A stretch of 64,000 nucleotides of DNA from Paratinospora sagittata. Its lineage: Eukaryota > Streptophyta > Magnoliopsida > Ranunculales > Menispermaceae. This document shows, piece after piece, positions 55,101-64,000 of this stretch. Position 1 is the stretch's first letter. Each line of letters opens with the position of its first letter. The translations under genes were made by a program, and so were the position numbers. The notes under the pieces were generated by a model that saw nothing but the letters and a program-made list of their open reading frames with translations, did not search any database and had not been told where the DNA came from. The stretch is from the NCBI GenBank assembly GCA_035771175.1, contig CM069598.1:17701438-17765437 (forward strand). Reading direction: 5' to 3'.

Positions 55101-56653
55101 AGTGGTATTTTTGATCGAAATATAGATTCCTCTCTGTTTTTAAGATCCGTATCTTAAAACAAAGGGTTATAATTCTGACCGAGGCTGTTGTCCTCTCTTT
55201 TCTTGATGTTGTAGACTATTTTTTTGCCTGTTGTGGGACTTGTTGATCCTGATAAGCTAAAACCGGGTGATTTGGTTGGTGTTAACAAAGACAGTTACCT
55301 CATATTAGATACCCTTCCTTCTGAATATGACTCACGTGTAAAAGCAATGGAGGTTGATGAAAAACCAACAGAAGATTACAATGACATTGGTGGCCTTGAA
55401 AAGCAGGTGAGAGCATGCTTGGTGTTTCATTGGTATCATTACTTATGGCTTGTTTTCAGTTCATATTTTTATTGACCTATATCATTGTGTAGGCAGTTAT
55501 AACAGCTTGCATGTGTACACACACATAGATAAAATAAGAAAGCAGATATCTTTTACTGCACTCACAAATATACTTGGCCTTGGTCTGCACCTGGTCTAAT
55601 TGGCATGGAAATTGCAACTGATTAAAAGCCCATTTTGTGGCCTGATTGTGGTTAGCCCATTAGTTTCACAACCTTAATTTATTTGGTTGCCACATTCTGT
55701 CATGCTTGGTTAATCCCTGCCATTAATACGTAGACGACCATAATTTGTTGCCTATGCCTTCCAGGACCATTTGCTTGCACATGCAGCCTGCACTTGCTCC
55801 AGAACAAGCTGTAAAATGCTACCCATTTGGATACTTACTCCTTGACACTCCGCCCCTTGTTTCACTTGGGTTTGTAACTTTGTATGGAGACAGTTCAAGT
55901 GGATATTTTCAACATTTTCTAACAAAGGGGTTCATCTTTACCAAATGTCTGCCCCGTCTGAATTTCAGAACTTATTTAAGTTGTTTGACATTGAAAAGTT
56001 GAAACCATTGACGTGGGAAGTTTGAATGGCATGATATCCTACTGCAGCAATATTCATCATGAGACAATTATAACAAAAAATTAGCTCAAAGGTTGTCTTT
56101 ATACTACAATTCTTCCTTTACTTTTATGCTTATTCATAGGTTTAAAGCATCTGAAGCCTATTATTGCCGAAATTACCTAAAACATATTGTAAGTGGCGAA
56201 GGTAGTTTTCATTTTTACCACAGTTGGTTAAGCTTAATCAAGTCAATGTTTGAACATGGGGCAAATTTCTTTTCATTGCTAGATATTTAAAAAAAAAAAA
56301 CATTCATTAGGTTAATGCAGTACATGCCGTAACAATAGTATTGATGCTCAGTACTTGGTGTTGTATATTTGGACAAGAAGGGAGTAATCTTTTCTTCATT
56401 TGCTTTTGTTTATTATAGTTGGTATTTTTTATCTATTTAATTATTTATATTTTTTGGGTAGATTCAAGAACTTGTCGAGGCCATTGTCTTGCCAATGACG
56501 CACAAAGAGAGGTTTCAAAAATTAGGTGTTCGTCCACCCAAAGGAGTTTTATTGTATGGACCACCTGGGACAGGCAAAACTTTAATGGCTCGTGCATGTG
56601 CAGCACAGACAAATGCCACATTTCTGAAGCTAGCAGGCCCACAGTTGGTTCAG
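45876..56653 (+). CDS. RPT5: 26S proteasome regulatory subunit Rpt5 (6A), AAA+ ATPase (3' part not in window)
   Basis: Subunit of the hexameric ATPase ring that unfolds substrates and opens the 20S gate. Exons are 45876-45992, 46107-46223, 49193-49300, 55215-55406 and 56462-56653, all phase 0, 242 codons of about 424 expected. The start (GCAATGGCG) gives the usual short acidic N-terminus. Residues about 20-78 form the N-terminal coiled coil ([28 protein letters not shown]). An OB-fold follows ([37 protein letters not shown]). The AAA domain starts at DYNDIGGL and includes Walker A GPPGTGKT at 211-218. Walker B, the arginine fingers and the C-terminal HbYX motif lie in exons not seen before 64000. 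Intron 1 has a GC donor (AAG|GCAAGA); the others are GT-AG. Introns 2, 3 and 5 are swollen by transposons. Sequence alone does not say whether it is the RPT5A or RPT5B copy. Confidence 0.97.
48248..48477 (+). mobile_element. tRNA-derived SINE with 20-bp target duplication
   Basis: This 230-bp insert is flanked by the exact 20-mer GATATATAGCCCTAAGAGCA (48228-48247 and 48478-48497). Near the 5' end it has an A-box-like TGGGTCAAGTGGTTGGG and a B-box GGTTCGAGCC inside TTGCGGGTTCGAGCCCC. The body contains GGGATCAGTCAGATCC, and it ends in a run of 13 A. This is a complete, relatively young SINE in sense orientation in RPT5 intron 2. The minus-strand open frame 48094-48414 is only its shadow. Confidence 0.93.
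48883..48924. repeat. (AT)n microsatellite in RPT5 intron 2
   Basis: About 42 bp of AT dinucleotides without interruption. Confidence 0.95.
49035..49103. repeat. (CA)n-(CG)n-(CA)n alternating tract
   Basis: 69 bp of strictly alternating pyrimidine and purine, with a CGCGCG core of about 14 bp between CA runs. It lies about 90 bp upstream of RPT5 exon 3. The composition favours left-handed Z-DNA under negative supercoiling. Confidence 0.93.
49478..49646. mobile_element. CCCGACC-rich MITE-like repeat
   Basis: It starts TAGGGGTGTAACTAAATCCG and ends GACCCGTCCACCTA, weakly inverted to the start. The interior is dense in GGGTCGGGT and its complement, able to fold back. The 8-bp flanks do not match (AGATAAAC versus TGTAGACA), so the borders or the class may be wrong. 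Confidence 0.5.
51025..51631 (+). repeat. Copia-6 5' LTR
   Basis: 607 bp from TGTTGGATTTTGGCTC to TTTTTCTCAACA, closely matching 52571-53179. The TATA box CTATATATAG is at 51214-51223. Confidence 0.95.
52038..52319 (+). pseudogene. Copia-6 protease remnant
   Basis: An open frame of 93 codons with the aspartic-protease motif IDTGATHH and a HEVRHVLSL stretch that in copia polyproteins leads to the GAG-pre-integrase domain. It ends at a stop at 52317-52319 before any integrase sequence. Confidence 0.85.
52571..53179 (+). repeat. Copia-6 3' LTR
   Basis: 609 bp from TGTTGGATTTTGGGCC to TTTTTCCCAACA. It is preceded by the purine-rich GCCAAGGTGAAGAT, the polypurine tract form common in this type of plant copia element. 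Confidence 0.95.
53285..53458 (+). mobile_element. SINE-like tRNA-derived segment
   Basis: It has A-box-like TGGTTGAGTGGCTCGGGGC and B-box-like GGTCACGAGTTTGACTC about 45 bp apart, then a GC-rich body (CCACTGGGGGCGTCTTCCGC, GACCAGATACCCGGGTCC) and an A-rich end (AAAAAACATAAAAAAA). I found no flanking duplication. It directly follows the end of recognisable LINE coding. Confidence 0.6.
54108..54205. mobile_element. Terminal fragment of a hAT-like repeat
   Basis: Contains TGCCTAGGCCTTCC, CACCTCGCCTAGATGG and ends GACGCCTTAACAACGTTG, whose reverse complement resembles the end of the MITE at 8593-8956. Only one end is recognisable. Confidence 0.5.
55407..56461 (+). other. RPT5 intron 4
   Basis: 1055 bp from CAG|GTGAGA to TTGGGTAG. 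No transposon or gene recognised; the 85-codon frame at 55745-56002 has no recognisable feature. Confidence 0.8.
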
Positions 56654-56715
56654 GTGATTATTTGACAAAGTCTCATTCTATTCCTTATACTCTGTGAATT
56701 TTACCTTGACACATT

Positions 56716-57113
56716 GGCCTTGTTTGGCGCAACTTTTACTTATATCTGTTACCTTTTCTAAAAGTGCTTGTAAATTAAGTAATTGAAAAGCTCATGCAGA
56801 CCCATTTGGCAAGTTTGTTGTCGAAGTGCTTTTGCCATAATAAAAGTGTTTAGTTGAGTATTTTAAAAGTTTTTTTATTTTATTTAAAATTTCATATTTT
56901 TCCTTTTTATTCTTTATAACTATTCAAACACTATAATTTCATAAAGGCAGTGTCGTAAATAACTTCCATAACCAGAAGTTGAAAACAAGTTGGTAATTAG
57001 CATCTCCAAAAAAGTGCTTTTAGCCTATTTTTTTTAGCAGTTTCTGGTTGCCAAACTGGGAGTAAGAAGCGCTTCTGCTTAAAAAGTAAGCCGAAAGCTC
57101 TACCAAACGGGCC
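56716..57113. mobile_element. MITE with GGCC-TGTTTGG inverted ends
   Basis: Left end GGCCTTGTTTGGCGC, right end (reverse complement) GGCCCGTTTGGTAGAGC. CATT occurs on both outer sides (56712-56715 and 57114-57117). The 398-bp interior is AT-rich with AAGTGCTTTTG/CTTTTAG-type motifs seen in common plant MITEs with CAAACGGGCC ends. A 4-bp flank match is too short to assign a superfamily. Confidence 0.65.
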
Positions 57114-57510
57114 CATTATGTGACATTTCTATCTCTCATTCCTTTCTACTATATCCGTCTCCCAATTCTATTATATATGGTCTTTTTTTTTTTTTCCATT
57201 AAACAACCTGGCGCCATTGTATCTAATAATCATCCTAGACAACGAGTTGATCCAATAGTGTTGCTCTTGGGGACTTTATGGCTAGCTATTTCATTTTGTT
57301 AGAAAACTGGTTGCACTTGTTTTCTATAGAAGTCACAGCACGAGTCATTGCCTCAAGTGTGGACAATTTGATTGGATGTTATAGAATATTCATTTTCCCC
57401 ACTTATGCAACAATTGTCACACACTAACTCTTTAAGTTTGACTTTAGCAACTTAACCATATGGTCCATACCATAATAACAGTTTGGCAGCTTTGGCTAAA
57501 CCATATTACC

Positions 57511-57990
57511 ACTAATGTTTTCAAGGTGCCAAGGTGATTTGCCCTGTCTAGACGAGGTGGTGCTTAGCTATTAATTAATTAATAGATACACCCACAATTA
57601 GTCATAGACAGGATTATATATATATATTCCACAATTAGAATTAAATTATCATAAAATGATAAAAAAAATACTTATTATTAATTAAAATCTAGCCCTCAAA
57701 TCATAAATTTAAGCCACATTATCCAAAAGATTAAAAAAATACATGTGTTCAAGTATAAAAAAGTGAATTTAAAACAACATCAACATCAAAAGCTTCTTTA
57801 AGAGCTACATCTCAATGCCATCAACATTATCATTTGAAACATCGTCATCAAGGTCCTTGATGTATATCTCTTCCTCATCATTAGAGTTGAATGATTCAAG
57901 CAATGACTCTTCCTTTTCTTCCTCACTTCTTGAGCTTTACCCCGTTTGTATCCTTGATTTAATAATATATCTTGCTTCATCACCCAAATT
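57511..57990 (-). mobile_element. hAT-like fragment with an acidic C-terminal coding exon
   Basis: The left end (TGTTTTCAAGGTGCCAAGG) resembles the ends of the MITE at 8593. About 300 bp inside, the minus strand encodes an acidic tail that stops at 57812-57814 (NSNDEEEIYIKDLDDD, SNDNVDGIEM). It is probably the last exon of a transposon-encoded or captured protein. The other end was not located, and the sequence up to 58943 shows no further recognisable part. Confidence 0.4.
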
Positions 57991-58943
57991 TTCTTCAGCC
58001 TGATGTCATGTTAAATCCTCATCTTCACGAACTAGCTTTTGATTATCCCAATAAGACACTTGAAATTGGGTCTATTGTTTCTCTATTCTTAAATCACTCT
58101 ATTGATTTTTAATTGTAACTTAATGCATACTAGATCATTGGTCCTCGTTTGTTCCAGTGTTTCCTCTTTTTGAGTGTACTTGAAATAAGAAAAAGGTTAC
58201 ATCCATATAATTATGTGTAAAATCAATACATAATACAGTGAAAAACAAAAAGCTTAAATGGAACAACTCACATGTTGAAATGCTCTCAAAATTTTCTAAC
58301 AAGCACTTGCATTGCAAGTCAAGCCAAGAACTTTGAGTGTTCAACTTTGAAGATTTGAAGTCCTTGCTCCATTGATGCTCAGCCAAGTAGGTAAATCATA
58401 ATATTCGTCTTATTCATATTCTAAATACCTCAAGGAATAAGAATCATATAAAGAAAAAATATCAATTAAAAATAAAAATACAAATAATAAGCTTATTAAA
58501 TGTGGTTGCATAATTGCATTGTGGTTCAAGATTGAATTGTTGCCTCTCTACCCAACAAACTCCCATTTTGTATATATAATATACTCCAATCTCCCTCTCT
58601 ATATGTTTACAAAGGCTGGAGTATAGCAAGCCTTTCTACAACTTGAAGCATGCCTTGCACAACCTTTGCATCTTGACTTAATTTATTAGCATAAAAAATG
58701 CTTGATTTAGATAATATCTAGCTGCAAGAAGAGGTTGATGGAGTTGTGCATTGCAGCTTTTGTCCAAGATATTCGCATAGGCTTGTATTCTATAAAGCAT
58801 ATATAATACATTTATCAATAGCTAACATAACAAAACAAAATATAAAGTGTACTATAATGTTCATCATAATGAAATAAAAAATTAAACACATACTTTTGAG
58901 CATTTCTTTATCACGTCCTTTTTATTGCTTCCTTTGTTCTATC

Positions 58944-59184
58944 TGTCGGGAATATAGGAAAGTTGTTAGAATTTGTTTTATCTTATCTTTTTGTTTGATA
59001 GTTATTAGGATTTATTTTATTTTTTCTTATTTTTTTGTTTGTTAATAATAATCTGATCCTTGGTTTAAGATTCAGATTTTAGCTTGAGATTAGGTCCTAA
59101 TATTCAGCTATATATAGTTGTAATCCTGATGTGATTCAAGAATAGAAAACAGAAACCATATATGGTTTTCTTCCAAAACTTACA
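58944..59184 (+). repeat. Copia-7 5' LTR
   Basis: Starts TGTCGGGAATATAGG and ends CTTACA. TATA box CTATATATAG at 59108-59117. The first part holds a degenerate direct repeat of about 40 bp (TTAGGATTTATTTTATCTTA type). Confidence 0.95.
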
Positions 59185-59196
59185 TGGTATCAGAGC
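59185..59196 (+). other. Copia-7 primer-binding site
   Basis: TGGTATCAGAGC directly follows the 5' LTR and matches the initiator methionine tRNA 3' end. Confidence 0.95.
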
Positions 59197-59221
59197 TAGG
59201 GCTCGAAATCCCTAGTTTATA

Positions 59222-62200
59222 ATGGTGAAGACAACAATGGTGAGAATGACGATGACTGGATCCAACACAAATTCATCTAACATCACGTCAGGGCATTCTT
59301 CCTCCATAATAGGCAGTGTTGATCAATTACCTATACACTCCTCTCTACAAATTGCTGTTCATAAATTGAATTGTAAAAATTACTTGGAGTGGTCGCAGTC
59401 CGTCAAACTAGCCATTGATGGTAGAGGTAAACTAGGATACTGACTGGAGAAATCAAGAAACCTGCTAAAGACAATTCTCAGTTTAAGACATGGAGATCAG
59501 AGAACTCGTTAGTCATCGCCTGGCTACTCAACTCTATGGAAACAACCATCGCGAAACCAAATATGTTTCTGCCCACGACAAAGGATGTATGGGATTTAGT
59601 TCAAGAGACATACTCAGACTTGGAGAATACATCCCAAATCTTTGAGCTGAATTCAAAACTTGGGCAATCTAAAGAAGGGGATCACGAGGTTACTATTTAC
59701 TACAATGAGATGGTGACCTTATGGCTGGAACTAGATCAATGTTATGATGATGTGTGGGAAAATCCAAGTGACTGTTCAAGATTCATAAAGCGAGAAGAAA
59801 ACGATCGAGTCTATATGTTTCTTGCGGTTGTTAACCAAAGCTTGGATGAGGTGAAAGGAAGGATTCTTGGGCGAAAACCTCTGCCATCCATCTGTGAGGT
59901 GTTTTCGGAAGTCAGACAGGAGGAAAGCAGGAAGAAGATTATGATACATGTCTCAACACCAAGCAGAAATCCAGAACCAGAGATCGGCTCTAGCTTCCAA
60001 AGGGACTGATGATGGTGAAAAAACGAAGAAGCCGTGGTGTGATCATTGTAGGAGGCCGCGGCATACGAGGGAAACATGTTGGAAGCTACATCCACATCTG
60101 AAGAAGAAATCTGATGGTAAAGTCTTCCATACGACAGCTGAAGATTCTCAAATGCAATCCATTAACTCGGAAGTGTCTCCTTTCACAAAGGAACAGTTAG
60201 AGCATTTCTACAAAATTTTCAAATCTCCACAATTCTCTGTTACTCCTTCATGCTCTCTAGCCCACCAAGGTAAAACTTTAGTTACAGCCTTTTCTAGTGT
60301 CACACCTAATTCACAAATTTCCAGGATTATTGACTCTGGAGCGACTGACCACATGACTAGTTGTTCACAATTGTTCACATCTTATAGTCTATGTGCTGGA
60401 AATAAAAAAATCAAGGTTGCAGATCTTTTTCGGCCATAGCCGGAATGGGTTCAATCAAAATCTCTCCTTTAATTCTTCATAATGTGCTCCATGCTCCAAA
60501 GTTGGTCTTGTAATCTCTTGTCCATTAGTAAGATAACCCTTGATCTCAATTGTCGTGTTAATTTCTATCCATCCCATTGTGAGTTTCAGGAACTAGCCTC
60601 GGGGAGGACGATTGGCAGTGCTAGAGAAAGCGGAGGACTCTATTTCTTTGAAGATGGAACAACTTTAGGTCAACAAGTTCAAAGAACATGTTTTGAGTCT
60701 GTTTCGATTTCTGGTAATCATGAAATAATGTTGTGGCATTATAGGCTTGGTCACCCTAGTTTTCAGTATTTAAGACATTTGTTTCCAAATTTGTTTCGAA
60801 ATAAAAATCTATCTTCATTTCAATGTGAGATTTGTGCTTTGGCTAAACATCATCGTGTTTTTTATCCTCCACAACCATACAAACCCACTAGACCATTTAC
60901 ATTAATTCATAGTGATGTTTGGGGACCCTCGAGGACTCCTACTCATTCGTGAAAAAAATGGTTTTCTCACATTTATTGATGATCATACTAGGGTTAGTTG
61001 GGTGTATTTACTAAACGAAAAATTTGAGGTTGAAGGGGTTTTCAAAAATTTTTACACCATGGTACAAACGCAATTTCATGAGCACATTCAAATTTTTAGA
61101 AGTGACAAGAAGAAGGAATTTTTTAACAAAGTTTTGAGCCATTTTTTCTTGGAAAAGGGTATCATTCAACAAAGTTCTTGTACCCGTCGGCAAAATGGGA
61201 TCGCTGAAAGAAAAAACAAACACCTCTTAGAGGTGGCGAGAGCCCTGCTTTTTTCAAATCATGTTCCTCAATACTTTTGGGGTGAAGCAATTCTTTTGGC
61301 TACCTATCTTATTAATAGAATGCCTTCGAAAATTTTAAAACTCCTTCGCACATTTTTCATCATTCTTTCCCAAACTCTAGGCTTTTGACTGACCTACCAA
61401 TAAATTTTTTTGGTTGCACTGTGTTTGTCCATAAACGTGATGAACATCGTGGCAAATTAGATCCTAAGGCACGAAAATGCATCTTTTTAGGATATGCACC
61501 AACTCAAAAAGGCTACAAGTGCTATGACCCTGTTTCAAAAAAAAATGTTTGTTACCATGGATGTATCTTTTTTTGAAAACAAGTCCTTTTTTGGATCTCA
61601 TCTTCAGGGGGCGAAAAAACATGAAGTTTCGATTTTTCAAAATTTGGATGTTCAAAATTCTGATTTGGTTCAAAATTTGTCGTTTTCGGATTTATTGCAA
61701 GAAGAAAATTTGAATTGGCCTCAGCCACAAGAACCACACTTGGTTCAAGATAGTTTGAGTTCGAATTTATTTCAAAATGAGTTTATTCATGCTGAACCGA
61801 AACTGTCCCACTTGAAAAAACTGATGTTTTAAACACTGAAAAATCTTCAAAGCCCCCTGTAATCTCAGCACAAGATCATGATCCTACCAGTAAAAGAGAA
61901 GGCGCAAATATGGAAAAAATCTTTGGACTAGTTTACTCAAAAAGGCAACCAGTTCAGGAGATTGAGTCCGAAGGTTCCCTACAAGGCCATGAGTCCGATC
62001 CACAACAAAACCAAAACTCACAAGATATTTCTCAACTGTGTCCAACCTCTGAAACACCATCTAATGATCTGAATATTCCAATTGCTCTTCATCAGGGTGT
62101 TAGGTCATGTACAAATTATCCAATGTCTAAGTATGTGTTCTACAAAAATCTGTCATCATGTTTTTCAGCTTTTACCTCTCTACTTTCACTTGTGGAGATT

Positions 62201-62467
62201 CCAAAGAATGTATAGGATGCTTTAAAGGTTCCAGAGTGGAAGGAAGCAGTTTTAGAGGAAATGAAAGCTCTAAAGAAGAACAGGACTTGGGAGATGGTTG
62301 ATTTGCCTAAGGGAAAGACAACGGTTGGATGTAAATGGGTGTTTACCGTGAAGTACAATTCAGATGGAACCCTTGAGAGATATAAGGCTCGTTTGGTAGC
62401 GAAGGGATTCACTCAAACCTACGACATTGATTACACAGATACATTTGCACCGGTGGCAAAACCTTGA
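59222..62467 (+). pseudogene. Copia-7 gag, protease, integrase and 5' reverse transcriptase remnant
   Basis: Gag starts at Met 59222 and stops at 59441-59443, resumes at 59536-60009, and shifts frame to 59948-60439. The last part holds the zinc knuckle CDHCRRPRHTRETC and protease IDSGATDHM. The GAG-pre-integrase (HYRLGHPSFQYL) and integrase start (CEICALAKHHR, IHSDVWGPS) lie in 60482-60952. The integrase core (FIDDHTRVSWVYL, RRQNGIAERKNKH) is at 60912-61388 and its C-terminal part at 61385-61576. The linker is at 61494-62215, and the start of reverse transcriptase at 62261-62467 ([27 protein letters not shown]). At least six breaks separate these pieces. Confidence 0.92.
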
Positions 62468-63743
62468 TTGGCCTCTGCAGCAAATCTTGCTATCTATTGC
62501 AACAAATCTTGATTGGCCTCTGCAGCAACTCAATGTTAAGAATGCCTTCCTTAACAGAGACTTAGAGGAAGAGGTCTACATGGATCCACCTCCGGGCTTT
62601 GAAGATGGATTTGGCTCAAAAGTATGTCAGTTAAAAAAGGCTCTGTATGGTCTCAAACAATCACCAAGAGCGTGGTTTGAGAAATTCACCCAATCCGTGA
62701 AGAACCAAGGCTACAGTCAGGCTCAAACTGATCATACAATGTTCATGAAGCACTCAGAAGACGGTAAGACAATTGTTTTGATAGTTTATGTAGATGATAT
62801 CATCTTATCAGGTGATGATTTGGGTGAAATGAACCGACTAAAGGAGAGTTTGACCGCTGAATTTGAGATCAAAGATTTGGGAGCTCTCAAGTACTTTCTA
62901 GGAATGGAGGTTGCAAGGTCAAAGGCGGGGATCGTGGTGACTCAAAGAAAATACATTCTGGATCTTCTTAATGAGACTGGAATGAGCGGGTGTAGACCCG
63001 CAGACACGCCAATAGATCCAAATGTAAAATTCCAAGTAGATAAGAAGGGAACACCGATGGATACCACACGGTATCAAAAACTAGTGGGGAAACTAATATA
63101 CTTATCCCATACACATCCCGACATAGCCTTTGCTGTCAGCCTGGTAAGTCAATTCATGCACTCACCTGAAAAGGAACATCTAGAAGCTACATACCGGATT
63201 TTGAGGTACTTGAAGAGTTGTCCAGGGAAAGGCTTGTTCTTCCAGAAAAGTACAAAGAAAGGTATTGAAGCCTATACCGATGCTGATTGGGCGGGTTCTA
63301 TTACGGGTAGAAGGTCAGCAACAGGATATTGCACCTATGTGTGGGGTAATCTAGTTACTTGGAGGAGCAAGAAGCAAAATGTGGTTGCTCGGAGTAGTGC
63401 AGAGGCAGAGTTTAGAGCCATGGCCAATGGGATTTGTGAATTATTGTGGCTGCAACGAGTTCTAGCATTGTTACAAAAGCCTATAAACTTCCCAATAAAG
63501 TTGTATTGTGATAACAAAGCAGCCATCAACATAGCTCATAATCCTGTCCAACATGACAGAACCAAACATGTTGAATTTGATCGACACTTCATAAAGGAGA
63601 AGCTCGAGGCAGGAATCATTTGCATGCCATTTATTTTGACATCACAACAGAAAGCTGACATTCTTACAAAAGGGCTGTTCAAACCTAACTTTGAGCTTCT
63701 TATCAACAAGTTGGGATTGATTGACATCTACTCACCAACATGA
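62427..63743 (+). pseudogene. Copia-7 reverse transcriptase-RNase H open frame
   Basis: An uninterrupted frame of 438 codons carries most of reverse transcriptase and all of RNase H: NVKNAFLNRDLEEEVYM, ALYGLKQSPRAWFEKF, VYVDDIILSGDD, YTDADWAGSITGRRSATGYC, RSSAEAEFRAMA, CDNKAAINIAHNPVQHDRTK and ADILTKGL. The first 25 or so codons are out of frame with the upstream domain and include a repeated NLDWPLQQ created by a 21-bp duplication (62463-62483 and 62508-62528). The frame ends three bases before the polypurine tract region. Expression is doubtful because the upstream part is broken. Confidence 0.93.
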
Positions 63744-63750
63744 GGGGGAG

Positions 63751-63986
63751 TGCCGTCAATATAGGAATGTTGTTAGGATTTGTTTTATCTTATCTTTCTG
63801 TTTGTTAGTTATTAGGATTTATTTTATCTTATCTTTTTGTTTGTTAATAATAATATGATCCTTAGTTTAAGATTCAGATTTTAGCTTGAGATTAGGTCCT
63901 AGTATTTAGCTATATATAGTTGTAATCCTGATGTGATTCAAGACTAGAAAACAAAAACCACATATGGTTTTCTTCCAAAACTTACA
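63751..63986 (+). repeat. Copia-7 3' LTR
   Basis: Starts TGCCGTCAATATAGG and ends CTTACA. It differs from the 5' LTR by roughly fifteen substitutions and a 5-bp indel, so the insertion is not recent. Confidence 0.95.
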
Positions 63987-64000
63987 CTATCCATGGTTCT

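Larger units (their letters stand above)
49301..55214 (+). other. RPT5 intron 3
   Basis: 5914 bp. It holds a CCCGACC-rich MITE-like repeat, a 5'-inverted LINE split by Copia-6, a SINE-like segment and a hAT end fragment. The stretches 53460-54100 and 54210-55210 show no gene. Near 54475-54560 there is a string (GTCGGGGGAAAAGGCTTAGT, then GAGTT repeats) resembling the 3' tail of an old SINE. Near 54625-54760 a roughly 30-bp segment (GTTTTCCTGTACTT, CAGTCTCATTC) occurs twice. Confidence 0.85.
56654..58943 (+). other. Start of RPT5 intron 5
   Basis: The intron begins at CAG|GTGATT and continues past the window end, because the next exon (starting with the Rpt5 pore-loop region) is not present before 64000. 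It contains the MITE at 56716, the hAT-like fragment at 57511 and Copia-7. The rest is AT-rich without genes. Confidence 0.8.
58944..63986 (+). mobile_element. Copia-7: full-length Ty1/copia element in RPT5 intron 5, defective
   Basis: LTRs are 58944-59184 (241 bp) and 63751-63986 (236 bp), with the 5-bp target duplication CTATC on both sides (58939-58943 and 63987-63991). The primer-binding site TGGTATCAGAGC is at 59185-59196 and the polypurine tract TGAGGGGGAG at 63741-63750. Domain order gag, protease, integrase, reverse transcriptase, RNase H. Gag and integrase carry several frameshifts and stops, but a long reverse transcriptase-RNase H frame survives. In sense orientation with RPT5. Related to Copia-1 by its polyprotein but with different LTRs. 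Confidence 0.97.

Overview
This window is nuclear DNA from a flowering plant, almost certainly a eudicot. Two intron-rich plant housekeeping genes sit in about 60 kb of nested LTR retrotransposons, hAT-type miniature elements, tRNA-derived SINEs and a LINE. No bacterial, organellar or viral gene set and no CRISPR array was seen.

Layout. (1) 1-20.4 kb: a CHR4/PICKLE-RELATED1-type CHD3 chromatin remodeller on the minus strand. Five coding exons lie at 18020-9728, all in phase 0 (1385 codons, from the start codon through the helicase domain). The C-terminal third is absent and probably lies beyond the left edge. A full-length Ty1/copia element (Copia-1, 1501-7142) and a hAT MITE (8593-8956) lie in the stretch where that exon would be expected. 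(2) 20.4-45.7 kb: a transposon island. An old Copia-2 (22128-33894) was split by a 1.7-kb solo LTR and by a Tnt1/Tork-like Copia-3. Next come a decayed Copia-4 (about 35.0-38.8 kb) split by a second solo LTR that itself carries a hAT MITE, then the 3' part of a Gypsy element carrying a spliced antisense gene, and a copia scrap. (3) 45.7 kb to the right end: RPT5, the 26S proteasome ATPase subunit Rpt5, on the plus strand. Five exons (242 codons, through Walker A) are visible. Its introns hold a SINE with a 20-bp target duplication, a 5'-inverted LINE containing a gag-protease-only copia element (Copia-6), several MITEs, and Copia-7 (58944-63986). The remaining RPT5 exons must lie beyond position 64000 if the gene is intact.

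The two host genes are head to head and transcribed away from the island, and both run off the window. Every full-length retroelement examined is inactivated by stops, frameshifts or deletions. Target-site duplications could be read directly for Copia-1, Copia-3, Copia-7, both solo LTRs, two hAT MITEs, one SINE and a short retroposon, so the order of nesting is firm. I found no clearly new biological system. The most unusual items are the multi-exon antisense gene upstream of the Gypsy 3' LTR, the Au-like SINE with a GGGGC expansion, the GC-AG first intron of RPT5, the twin-primed LINE, and the transition-only decay of Copia-1 and Copia-3.
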